Assembly (NCBI GenBank): GCA_036265935.1
Contig: DATAOB010000115.1
Coordinates: 1 to 18,182, forward strand
DNA: 18,182 nucleotides
Source of the DNA: JAFASC01 sp036265935
GTDB lineage: Bacteria; Pseudomonadota; Alphaproteobacteria; Rhizobiales; Beijerinckiaceae
Direction of reading: 5' to 3'
Below are positions 7,756 to 13,801 of this stretch, in pieces; the first letter of the stretch is position 1; the number at the start of each line of letters is the position of its first letter. Below the pieces are notes generated by a model. The model was not told where the DNA came from. It was given only the letters and a program-made list of their open reading frames with translations, and made no database searches. The position numbers and the translations under genes are program-made.

Positions 7756-8115
7756 TCACCATGGTTCGCCCAAAGCGGCAAGGATCGTTTTCGTAATCGA
7801 CTCGAGATCAGCGTACACTTCCGCATTGTTGAAGCGAATGACGCGATAGTTCTGCGACTCGAAGAAACGCGTGCGCTTTGCGTCGCGCGCAAGTTCGGCA
7901 TCGGTCGAATGCGTGGCGCCGTCGACCTCGATGATCAGCTTGCGTTCGCGGCAACAAAAATCAGCGAAATAGGGACCGATCGGTTGCTGACGGACGAACT
8001 TATGTCTGGCGAGTTCGCGGTTGCGCAGCGCCTCCCAGAGTCTTGCCTCCGGCGAGGATTTATTTCGCCGCAGAGAGCGGGCGCGGCTTGTTGTTTGTGT
8101 GTCAGCGCCACGCAT
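7756..8115 (-). CDS. DUF559 (Vsr-like) endonuclease-domain protein
   Basis: From the ATG at 8115 the product is 119 residues. The C-terminal two thirds show the DUF559/Vsr-type restriction-endonuclease-like fold: PYFADFCCRERKLIIEVDG (48-66) carries the PD-(D/E)xK-type acidic residues Asp52, Glu63 and Asp65, followed by H69 and the FFESQNYRVIRF strand near 84-95. The N-terminal SSPEARLWEALRNR helix is also typical. Function is unknown for the family; DNA cleavage or nicking is inferred from the fold. A longer frame to 8190 reads through a palindromic repeat, so I prefer 8115. The gene is bracketed by the palindromes at 7707-7732 and 8130-8156, which suggests a mobile or accessory origin. Confidence 0.85.
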   Translation of the reverse strand: MRGADTQTTSRARSLRRNKSSPEARLWEALRNRELARHKFVRQQPIGPYFADFCCRERKLIIEVDGATHSTDAELARDAKRTRFFESQNYRVIRFNNAEVYADLESITKTILAALGEPW

Positions 8116-8129
8116 TTGTGCTGCCCCAA

Positions 8130-8156
8130 CCCTCTCCCCGTAGAACGGGGAGAGGG
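8130..8156. repeat. Perfect 12-bp-arm palindrome (REP-like)
   Basis: CCCTCTCCCCGT, AGA, ACGGGGAGAGGG. It differs from the 7707 palindrome by one paired change per arm and in the loop. It lies 14 bases upstream of the DUF559 start. Confidence 0.85.
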
Positions 8157-8207
8157 AGTTTAGGTTGGCGCACCCAAAGATGCTGCGCAACGCCAGTCGT
8201 TAGTGTC

Positions 8208-8250
8208 CCCTCGCCCCGCGAGCGGGGAGAGGGACAGGGTGAGGGGCGGC
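8208..8250. repeat. REP-like palindrome with conserved tail
   Basis: CCCTCGCCCCGC, GA, GCGGGGAGAGGG has 12-bp arms with one mismatch (8208-8233). It is followed by ACAGGGTGAGGGGCGGC, a tail I recognise as frequent beside such palindromes in Rhizobiales genomes. Confidence 0.7.
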
Positions 8251-8283
8251 GCCTATGTTTCAGGGTAGCGATCACCCTCATCC

Positions 8284-8329
8284 GCCCTTCGCTGACGCGA
8301 AGGGCACCTTCCCCCGTCGAGGGGGAAGG
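8284..8329. repeat. Pair of adjacent palindromes (REP-like)
   Basis: Two perfect 9-bp stems back to back: GCCCTTCGC/GCGAAGGGC (8284-8292/8297-8305) and CCTTCCCCC/GGGGGAAGG (8307-8315/8321-8329). They end 5 bases before the stop codon of the small gene at 8335, so they could also act as a transcript 3' end for the operon above it. Confidence 0.75.
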
Positions 8330-8334
8330 GCGCG

Positions 8335-8565
8335 CTAACGATCAGCGCCCGCGCCGCGCATTGCGTTTTGCCCCAAGCGCAGCTCTGCCTGCCGCGCTTT
8401 CTCCAGCGCTTCTTCCGGCGTCGTCACGCCGCCGGCTTCCTCGTCGGTGCCAAGCGGCGCGGCGGAGGGATCGGGAAAATCAACCTTGTCGCCGGTGCGG
8501 CCGGAATCGATGTCGGCCCGCAGCCGCTCGGCCGCCGCTCCAGGGGTTTTATCTGCTTTGGCCAT
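8335..8565 (-). CDS. Conserved small hypothetical protein
   Basis: A 76-residue soluble, acidic protein beginning MAKADKTPGAAAERLRADID and containing a DFPDPSAAPLGTDEEAGG segment, then a short charged helix (EEALEKARQAELRLG). GGGAG lies 8 bases before the ATG at 8565. A start at 8601 would add 12 residues but has no such site. It is the last gene of the run cnoX-like, LON, trm112-like, with a 46-base gap. I recognise it only as a type of small protein found in Rhizobiales. No domain, membrane segment or motif points to a function. Confidence 0.75.
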   Translation of the reverse strand: MAKADKTPGAAAERLRADIDSGRTGDKVDFPDPSAAPLGTDEEAGGVTTPEEALEKARQAELRLGQNAMRGAGADR

Positions 8566-8611
8566 CGCGTTCTCCCGACCGCACCATGCCCGCGAGGACA
8601 ACGAATTGCCC

Positions 8612-8860
8612 TTACGAACGATCCGTCAAAAGTGCGGCGCCCGGCATGTCGTCGATCTTCCGCGCCTCCTCCGGCAGCATGATCGGAATGCCGTCGCGAA
8701 TGGGATAAGCGAGCCGCGCGGCGCGCGAGATCAACTCCTGGTTCGCCGCATCGTATTCGAGCGTCGTCTTGGTCAGCGGGCAGACCAGGATTTCGAGCAG
8801 CCGCGGATCGACGCGCGAGACTTCCGGCGCTGCTTCGGTCGGCGTGACGTTCTGTTCCAT
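8612..8860 (-). CDS. Trm112-like small zinc-ribbon-fold protein (UPF0434/YcaR family)
   Basis: An 82-residue protein with the family core DPRLLEILVCPLTKTTLEYD (18-37), LAYPIRDGIPIML (50-62) and the C-terminal EARKIDD. Eukaryotic and archaeal Trm112 activates methyltransferases of tRNA, rRNA and release factors; the bacterial role is less defined. Only one cysteine (Cys27) of the possible zinc ligands is present, as is common in this bacterial branch. The ATG at 8860 is preceded by GGAGGGG at good spacing. A second in-frame ATG at 8872 sits 12 bases upstream with its own AAGGG, so two starts are possible. It follows the LON-domain gene by 20 bases. Confidence 0.88.
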   Translation of the reverse strand: MEQNVTPTEAAPEVSRVDPRLLEILVCPLTKTTLEYDAANQELISRAARLAYPIRDGIPIMLPEEARKIDDMPGAALLTDRS

Positions 8861-8880
8861 GCACCCCTCCATGCACCCTT

Positions 8881-9549
8881 TTATTGAATCGAGTTCGTGT
8901 TGTTGTTCGAGCGCGCGAGCTCCATCTGCGTGATCGCGACCAGCACTTCGGCGCGCGATTTCAAATCCGATGCTTCCAGCAGCGCCTGCTTTTCCTTCGG
9001 ACCGAATGGACTCATCATTGACAGCGCGTTGACGAGCGCCTCGTTCGATGCCGCCTCGATGCTTTTCCAGTCGATCTTCAATTTGTTCGATTGGGCGAAC
9101 TCGTCGAGCGTCTTCAAAACGGCGTCGCGATCGACATCCTCTTCGCCGTAGCCGGGAATGAAGTCTTCGGCAAACGCCTCGAAATCCGCCTGCGCCTGAC
9201 GATATTGCGTCAGCACCGGCATTTCGGCGCTGACGCGATAGCGCGCGACGCCGGTCAGCGTGACGATGTAGCGGCCATCGCCGGTCTCGGCGAATTGCGT
9301 GATGCGGCCGGCGCAGCCGACCGAAAACAGAGCCGGCACGTTGCGCGTGCCGCCGGCGTCGGAATTCGGCTGGATCATGCCGATCAGGCGATGACCTTTC
9401 AGCGCATCGTCGATCATGGCGAGATAGCGCGGCTCGAAAACGTTGAGCGGCAGCTCGCCGCGCGGCAACAACAGCACGCCGGCCAGCGGGAAGATCGGGA
9501 TCGTGTTCGGCAGCTCGGACGGCGCTTTGTAAGGCGCGTTGATGCTCAT
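8881..9549 (-). CDS. LON substrate-binding-domain protein (COG2802)
   Basis: A 222-residue protein made only of the LON N-terminal domain. IPIFPLAGVLLLPRGELPLN (17-36) followed by VFEPRYLAMI is the signature start, and GRYIVTLTGVARYRV and a helical C-terminal half follow. There is no AAA ATPase or Ser-Lys protease part, and the length matches the stand-alone LON-domain family, so it is not a truncated Lon. The role is unknown; substrate or protein binding is inferred. GGAGG precedes the ATG at 9549. It lies 27 bases after the thioredoxin-TPR gene and 20 before the Trm112-like gene, an order I recall from other alphaproteobacteria. Confidence 0.92.
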   Translation of the reverse strand: MSINAPYKAPSELPNTIPIFPLAGVLLLPRGELPLNVFEPRYLAMIDDALKGHRLIGMIQPNSDAGGTRNVPALFSVGCAGRITQFAETGDGRYIVTLTGVARYRVSAEMPVLTQYRQAQADFEAFAEDFIPGYGEEDVDRDAVLKTLDEFAQSNKLKIDWKSIEAASNEALVNALSMMSPFGPKEKQALLEASDLKSRAEVLVAITQMELARSNNNTNSIQ

Positions 9550-9576
9550 CGCGCCCTCCGGACGCGAGCCGGCCGA

Positions 9577-10491
9577 TCAGGAAAAGAGCAGCGTCGAGAG
9601 CTTGCGGCGGGCGGCGAGGGTCGCCGGGTCCATCGGCCCCCACGCCTCGAAAAACTGGACGAGTTGCTTGCGCGCGCCATCGTCGTTCCAGTTACGGTCC
9701 GCCTTGATGATTTCAAGCAGGCGGTTTGCCGCCTCGTCGCGGCGGCCGTTGGCATTGAGCGCGACGGCGAGATCGAAGCGCGCCTGGTGATCCCCGGGGT
9801 TCTTGGCGAGCGCCGCTTCGAGGCCGGCGAGATCGCCGACATTGCTCGCCTGCTCGGCGAGTTCGAGCGCGGCGCGCGCGGCGCTGATCGCGGTGTGATT
9901 GCCGGCGGGGGCGCTGTCGAGGAGCTGACGCGCCGCCTCCATCTCGCCGAGCGCGACCAGCGCCTGGGCGAGCCCGCCGAGGGCGCGCGGCTCGGCCGGA
10001 TCCTCTTCGAGGAGGGCGCGGTAGATGTCGGCGGCGGCTTCGACGTCGCCCGCTTTCAGCGCGGCTTCGGCTTCGGCGAATTCCTCGTCACCGGCACCGA
10101 GCGGCCCGATCAGCCGCTCGACGAATTGCTTCACTTGGCTTTCGGGCAGCGCGCCCATGAAGCCGTCGATCGGCTGCCCTCTTTGGAAAGCGATCACGGC
10201 GGGGATCGACTTGATGCCGAGCTGGCCGGCAATCTGCGGGTGCTCGTCGATGTTCATCTTGACGAGCTTGACCTTGCCGCCGGCCGACTTGACCACCTTC
10301 TCGATGACCGGGGTCAGCTGCTTGCAGGGCCCGCACCATGGTGCCCAGAAATCGACCAGCACCGGCTGGCGCAGGGAATCGGTGAGCACGTCCTCGCGGA
10401 AGGTCGCGGTCGTCGTCTCCTTGACGAGCGGCGCCGCGGGCTTGTCGCCGGCAAGAGCCTCTGCCGTCTGTGTTCCGCCGAGCGACGCCAT
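9577..10491 (-). CDS. cnoX: Thioredoxin-TPR co-chaperone (CnoX/YbbN family)
   Basis: A 304-residue protein with an N-terminal thioredoxin fold (about 25-125) carrying WCGPC at 52-56 and the cis-proline in SIPAVI (Pro97), then a TPR-like helical region to the end (repeats around 137-300, e.g. EAEAALKAGDVEAAADIYRA, 140-159). This is the CnoX/YbbN design: a holdase that protects clients under oxidative (HOCl) stress and passes them to GroEL or DnaK. E. coli CnoX has lost the CxxC pair, while alphaproteobacterial members such as that of Caulobacter keep it; this copy has both cysteines, so thiol reduction is plausible. It heads the four-gene minus-strand run ending at 8335. Confidence 0.9.
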   Translation of the reverse strand: MASLGGTQTAEALAGDKPAAPLVKETTTATFREDVLTDSLRQPVLVDFWAPWCGPCKQLTPVIEKVVKSAGGKVKLVKMNIDEHPQIAGQLGIKSIPAVIAFQRGQPIDGFMGALPESQVKQFVERLIGPLGAGDEEFAEAEAALKAGDVEAAADIYRALLEEDPAEPRALGGLAQALVALGEMEAARQLLDSAPAGNHTAISAARAALELAEQASNVGDLAGLEAALAKNPGDHQARFDLAVALNANGRRDEAANRLLEIIKADRNWNDDGARKQLVQFFEAWGPMDPATLAARRKLSTLLFS

Positions 10492-10596
10492 TCCTTGAAA
10501 TCCCTGTAAAAACTTGCGCCTGCTTCTGCCGACGCGTCCGCGCCTGTCAAGTGGGATGCGGCGCTTTCCGGCGCAAGCGAGACGGGCGCGGCGGGC

Positions 10597-11754
10597 TTAT
10601 GGCGGCGGCTTCGAGGCGCGCTGCTGGATTCGTATAATGATGAATTCGGCGGGCCTGACGACGGCCATGCCGATGATGACATTGACGAGGCCCGCGTCGA
10701 TGTCGGCTTGCGTCATCGTCGTCGCATCGCAGCGCACGAAAAATGCTTGCGCCGGCGTCGCGCCTTGCAACGCGCCGCCTCTAAATAGGTCGAGCATGAA
10801 CGCTTCGACGCTCGATCGCAGCGCTGCCCAGAGCGCCGGACCGTTCGGCTCGAATGTTGCCCAGCGCGTTCCCCGCTGAATGCTTTCTTCGAGGAAAAGC
10901 GCAAAGCGCCGCACCGGGATGTATGTCCAATCGGAATTGCTCCCGGTCCGGCCGGCCAAGGTACGGGCACCCCAAAGCACGATCGCTCCGCCGGGAAGCG
11001 TGCGGATGCAGTTGATGGCAGCTGCGTTGAGCTCCTCGATTTCGGTGTCGCGGAGCGCGATTGCGGTTCCGTTCGCGCCGGCAAGCGCCGCGTCGACGCC
11101 TGCAGCCGCGGTCCAGACTCCGCGCGCGCGATCGTTACGGGCAAACAGGCCGGCGATAAAACCGGACGGCGGCAAGTCGGCAGGCCCGCCGGGCTGCGTC
11201 GGATCCGCGGCGCGCAGCCGCGGAAAGAACATCGCGGCATTTGCCGCGGCATCTGAGACAAGAGCGGCCGGCGGGCCCTCTCTGAGCGATGCGACATTTG
11301 CCGCCGCGTCGGCATCGATGAGCAGAAATGCGCGCCTGTTCGCGCAATGAATCTGCAGTGCCGCAAGCGTCGGCGGATCGCTCTCGCCCGGCACGCAGAC
11401 GAGGTTGAAGAGATCGATCGCATCGACGATGCCGTCCGCGCCCCAAATCGCGTTGGAGAGGAGCGCGGCGTGGAAGTCGGCGCTTCCGGGCGTCAGCGCC
11501 GATTGATTTGTGCCGTTCGACCGTCCGGGTGCTCGCGTAAGGCGAACGACATACGCATCCGTTCCGCCATTGTCGAAGAACTGCCGCACGGAATAACCGA
11601 GCGGCGCGCGCGCATCCAAGCCGCCGAAGCTACGCTCGTAATCGGCGAAGCTCGCGATACGCACGGCGCGATCGTCGGGCCCTGCCGCGGCGCCCCCAAT
11701 GAACAGCGTGATCGATGTTGCGACGCCGCCGATCGGTTGCGGAGCTGCAATCAT
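10597..11754 (-). CDS. Contractile phage-tail sheath protein, stand-alone
   Basis: From the ATG at 11754 the product is 385 residues. Sheath-family landmarks run along its length: PIGGVATSITLFIG (7-20), SFADYERSFGG (35-45), VRQFFDNGGTDAYVVRL (56-72), SGFIAGLFARNDRARGVW (197-214), INCIRTLPGGAIVLWGARTL (248-267), YIPVRRFALFLEESIQRGT (278-296), FEPNGPALWA, and the C-terminal FFVRCDATTMTQ with RPAEFIIIRIQQ. Sheath subunits polymerise around a tail tube and contract. The usual N-terminal PGVYVEE arm that links neighbouring subunits is not evident. Upstream in-frame starts at 11811 (ATG) and 11814 (TTG) would add 19-20 residues without restoring it. No tube, baseplate, spike or ATPase gene is in the window, so this is an orphan. 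Origin from a prophage or contractile injection system is inferred. Confidence 0.88.
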   Translation of the reverse strand: MIAAPQPIGGVATSITLFIGGAAAGPDDRAVRIASFADYERSFGGLDARAPLGYSVRQFFDNGGTDAYVVRLTRAPGRSNGTNQSALTPGSADFHAALLSNAIWGADGIVDAIDLFNLVCVPGESDPPTLAALQIHCANRRAFLLIDADAAANVASLREGPPAALVSDAAANAAMFFPRLRAADPTQPGGPADLPPSGFIAGLFARNDRARGVWTAAAGVDAALAGANGTAIALRDTEIEELNAAAINCIRTLPGGAIVLWGARTLAGRTGSNSDWTYIPVRRFALFLEESIQRGTRWATFEPNGPALWAALRSSVEAFMLDLFRGGALQGATPAQAFFVRCDATTMTQADIDAGLVNVIIGMAVVRPAEFIIIRIQQRASKPPP

Positions 11755-11962
11755 CTCTGGATTCACTTCCCTCGGACGCGCGCCGCTGCGATGATGCGAT
11801 GGTAGCGGCATCAAGCCGGCGAGGCGAGATCATCTTGCTTCGCACACTACAGGAGTTGATTGAGCATCTCGCGCGAGGCATGTCTTCGCCCGCCACGCTT
11901 GTTCGGCGGGCACGCCAGGCTTATCTGCGCTTTCACGCCGCTCGCGGCCCGCTCTTATTGGC

Positions 11963-12193
11963 ATGCTCATGGTTACCCACAGCGATCGGCTTTCGCAGTT
12001 CATCACCGACCGGGAAGCGCCGGACGGAATTATCGTCGAGGCGCTCTGCCAGGATCACGTCGGGACCTATGTCCTGCCGTTCCCGTGCCGCCGCGAGGGC
12101 AACGCGTGGTACAATACCGCCACCAGCGCGGCGCTCGACTGCGACGTGATCGGCTGGCGCGAATGGCAGGATCGCAGCCGATCAGGCGTCTGA
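11963..12193 (+). CDS. Small conserved-looking hypothetical protein
   Basis: A 76-residue frame (start possibly at 11969) with sequence that reads like a real protein: SDRLSQFITDREAPDGIIVE, then LCQDHVGTYVLPFPCRR, a Trp-containing segment and CDVIGWREWQD. I have the impression of similar small Rhizobiales proteins with a DHVGTYV.PFPCR core, but cannot verify it. There is no strong ribosome binding site. It precedes queE on the same strand with an 84-base gap containing hairpins, and is divergent from the sheath gene. Function unknown. Confidence 0.55.
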   Translation: MLMVTHSDRLSQFITDREAPDGIIVEALCQDHVGTYVLPFPCRREGNAWYNTATSAALDCDVIGWREWQDRSRSGV

Positions 12194-12204
12194 CGGCCGC
12201 TCTT

Positions 12205-12235
12205 GCGGGCTGCTTGCGCCCGGAGCCCGCCGGGC
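12205..12235 (+). terminator. Mutually exclusive hairpins between the hypothetical gene and queE
   Basis: GCGGGCT (12205-12211) can pair with AGCCCGC (12224-12230), while GCCCGG (12218-12223) can pair with CCGGGC (12230-12235). The two stems overlap and cannot form together. The second ends in TTATCT, a weak tail. It may be a terminator for the upstream gene or an attenuator-like leader of queE; the sequence alone does not decide. Confidence 0.3.
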
Positions 12236-12277
12236 TTATCTGGCCTCGCATTCCCGGGATTTAAGAGTGCCGCGTTC

Positions 12278-12910
12278 ATGGCCTACGCCGTGAAAGAGGT
12301 TTTCAAGACATTGCAAGGCGAGGGCCGCAACGCGGGCCGCGCGGCGGTGTTCTGCCGCTTTGCCGGCTGCAATCTCTGGTCCGGCCGCGAAGCCGATCGC
12401 GCCGATGCGGTCTGCCGGTTCTGCGACACGGATTTCGTCGGCACCGATGGTAGCGGCGGCGGCAAATTCGAGACGGCGCAGGATTTGGCGGACGCCATTG
12501 CGCAGGAGTGGGGCGATGGCGCCGACAATCGCCTTGTCGTGCTGACTGGCGGCGAGCCGCTGTTGCAGGTCGACGAGCCACTGCTCGAATGCCTGCACGC
12601 CGAAAAATTCGAGGTTGCGATCGAAACCAACGGCACGCTGGCGGCGCCGGCCGGCATCGATTGGATTTGCGTCAGCCCGAAGGCCGGCGCTCCGCTCGTG
12701 CAAACGCGCGGCGACGAATTGAAGCTCGTCTATCCGCAGGTCGGCGCCCGCCCACGCGATTTCGAAGCGCTCGACTTCGCGCATTTCCTGCTGCAGCCGA
12801 TGGATGGGCCGCAGATCGCGGAGAACACGGCCGCGGCGATCGACTATTGCATGAGCCATCCGCGCTGGCGGTTGAGCGTACAGACACACAAGGCAATCGG
12901 AATCAGATAG
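12278..12910 (+). CDS. queE: 7-carboxy-7-deazaguanine synthase (radical SAM)
   Basis: The product is 210 residues from the ATG at 12278, where the family start MAYAVKEVFKTLQGEG begins; the longer frame to 12203 adds unrelated sequence. The iron-sulfur cysteines are Cys31, Cys46 and Cys49, a C-x14-C-x2-C spacing that differs from the usual radical-SAM C-x3-C-x2-C and is known for QueE. GGEP at 91-94, ETNGT at 116-120, SPK at 133-135, LQPMDG at 172-177 and VQTHK at 201-205 complete the fold. It converts 6-carboxy-tetrahydropterin to 7-carboxy-7-deazaguanine, the second committed step to preQ0 and queuosine. Its TAG stop overlaps the queD GTG by one base, so the two are translationally coupled. 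No queC or queF is in view. Confidence 0.96.
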   Translation: MAYAVKEVFKTLQGEGRNAGRAAVFCRFAGCNLWSGREADRADAVCRFCDTDFVGTDGSGGGKFETAQDLADAIAQEWGDGADNRLVVLTGGEPLLQVDEPLLECLHAEKFEVAIETNGTLAAPAGIDWICVSPKAGAPLVQTRGDELKLVYPQVGARPRDFEALDFAHFLLQPMDGPQIAENTAAAIDYCMSHPRWRLSVQTHKAIGIR

Positions 12911-13272
12911 TGTTTCAGGTTTTCAAGGAATTCCGCTTCGAGGCGGCGCATACGCTGATCGATCCGAACGATCGCGACAATCGCTACAGCCGGCTGCACG
13001 GCCATTCGTTTCGCGCGCGCGTCACCGTCGAAGGCAAGCCGAACGCGCACGGCTGGGTCGTCGATCTCGGCGAATTGGAGCGCCGGCTCGGGGCGGTGCG
13101 GGAAAATCTCGACCATCGTTTCTTGAACGAGGTCGACGGTCTCGGTTTACCGACGCTCGAAAACATCTGCGCCTATATCTGGCGCGCGATCGCGGCCGAC
13201 GTGCCGGGTTTGAGCGAGGTCGCCGTCTATCGCGACAGCTGCGGCGAGGGATGTGTTTATCGCGGGATATAA
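12910..13272 (+). CDS. queD: 6-carboxy-tetrahydropterin synthase-like protein (QueD family), non-canonical active site
   Basis: A 120-residue PTPS/QueD-fold protein starting at a GTG (12910) that shares its G with the queE stop. Zinc ligands are present: His14 in FEAAHTL and His30/His32 in RLHGHSF. His69 after Asp68 in NLDHRFLN and Glu84 in PTLENICAYIW match the family's catalytic His and substrate-binding Glu regions. The canonical QueD motif C-x3-HGH is not met: position 26 is Tyr. Two cysteines near the end (Cys111, Cys115) are outside the usual position. Canonical QueD turns dihydroneopterin triphosphate into 6-carboxy-tetrahydropterin, the substrate of QueE. The overlap with queE strongly supports that role here. 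I recall other alphaproteobacterial members that also lack this Cys, so it is probably a subfamily. Confidence 0.9.
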   Translation: MFQVFKEFRFEAAHTLIDPNDRDNRYSRLHGHSFRARVTVEGKPNAHGWVVDLGELERRLGAVRENLDHRFLNEVDGLGLPTLENICAYIWRAIAADVPGLSEVAVYRDSCGEGCVYRGI

Positions 13273-13290
13273 CAGGAGAGCGCGCCGCAA

Positions 13291-13758
13291 TTAAGTTAGC
13301 GGCTTGCTCATCGGGTACCCGGAAGTCGTTCCAAAAGCGCCGCTGGGCTCTCCCGATTCCACGTAGCCGTTTGACAAGTAGAAACGGCGAGCAGTTTCCG
13401 TACTGATCAAGTTGCATTGCGTGTTCCCGCGCCGGGCTGCGCGGACTTCTAAACTTTGCAACAAAGCCCGACTGACACCGCGAAATCGCGCGTCTGGCGA
13501 AACGTAGTTCAGTCAGATTGTCCCTGAGTCCGTGACAGAGCCAACACCGAGAATCCGGTCACCCTCGACGGCCACGAGCAATGAATTGTCGGGTTGCTGA
13601 ACCCAGAGATTAAAATTCTCAACCGTCTTATTTCCGAGCCATCGTGCAAGAATCATCGGATCGCTCTTATGATCCGCATGACAAAGCTCGGCGATAGACC
13701 GCTTCAGCACGATACATGCTTCGACGGCGTCGTCGAATGTGGCCTCGCGAATTTCCAT
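13291..13758 (-). pseudogene. GNAT acetyltransferase interrupted by one in-frame TGA
   Basis: A 155-codon frame from the ATG at 13758 to TAA at 13291-13293 is broken once, by TGA at 13513-13515 (codon 82). Before it lies an N-terminal GNAT half (MEIREATFDDAVEACIVLKR, AVEGDRILGVGSV). After it, in the same frame, come NYVSPDARFRGVSRALL (84-100, acetyl-CoA-binding motif A with RGVSRA), NLISTETARRFYLSNGYVES and a GTTSGYPMSKPL end. Together they form one normal-length GNAT N-acetyltransferase; the substrate is unknown. The 81-residue product of the first part would lack the acetyl-CoA site. The downstream part has no other lesion, so the break is recent, a read error, or read through. It lies 43 bases after ccrA on the same strand and converges with queD. 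Confidence 0.85.
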
Positions 13759-13801
13759 TGACGCCGCTCGAATGCCCGCTTCAGAGGCAGGAAAACAAAG
13801 T

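Noticed and set aside
7707..8329. CRISPR array
   Set aside because: The repeated units are palindromes at irregular spacing with differing sequences, not direct repeats with uniform spacers.
8881..9549. Truncated Lon protease
   Set aside because: The length and C-terminal helices fit the stand-alone LON-domain family, and the neighbours are closely packed with no remnant of ATPase or protease domains.
8612..9643. 343-codon minus-strand frame ending in the Trm112-like protein
   Set aside because: Only the last 82 codons match a protein family and carry a ribosome binding site. The rest overlaps the LON-domain gene in another frame.
10597..11814. Prophage or complete eCIS
   Set aside because: Only a sheath gene is present. 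Neighbouring DNA on both sides holds housekeeping genes or no coding signal, with no integrase, tube or baseplate gene.
11888..11911. GCCCGCC/GGCGGGC hairpin as a terminator
   Set aside because: No U-run follows on either strand, the loop is 10 bases, and no gene ends nearby in the right direction.
11715..12149. 144-codon plus-strand frame between the sheath gene and the small hypothetical gene
   Set aside because: Overlaps the sheath 5' end antisense and the better-supported frame at 11963-12193, and shows only Arg/Ser/Ala-rich shadow composition.
13513..13515. TGA in the GNAT gene (and at 15244 in the antitoxin gene) as a selenocysteine codon
   Set aside because: The families do not have Cys at these positions (Thr and Leu are expected) and no convincing SECIS-like hairpin follows. 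TGA also serves as a normal stop for other genes in the window.
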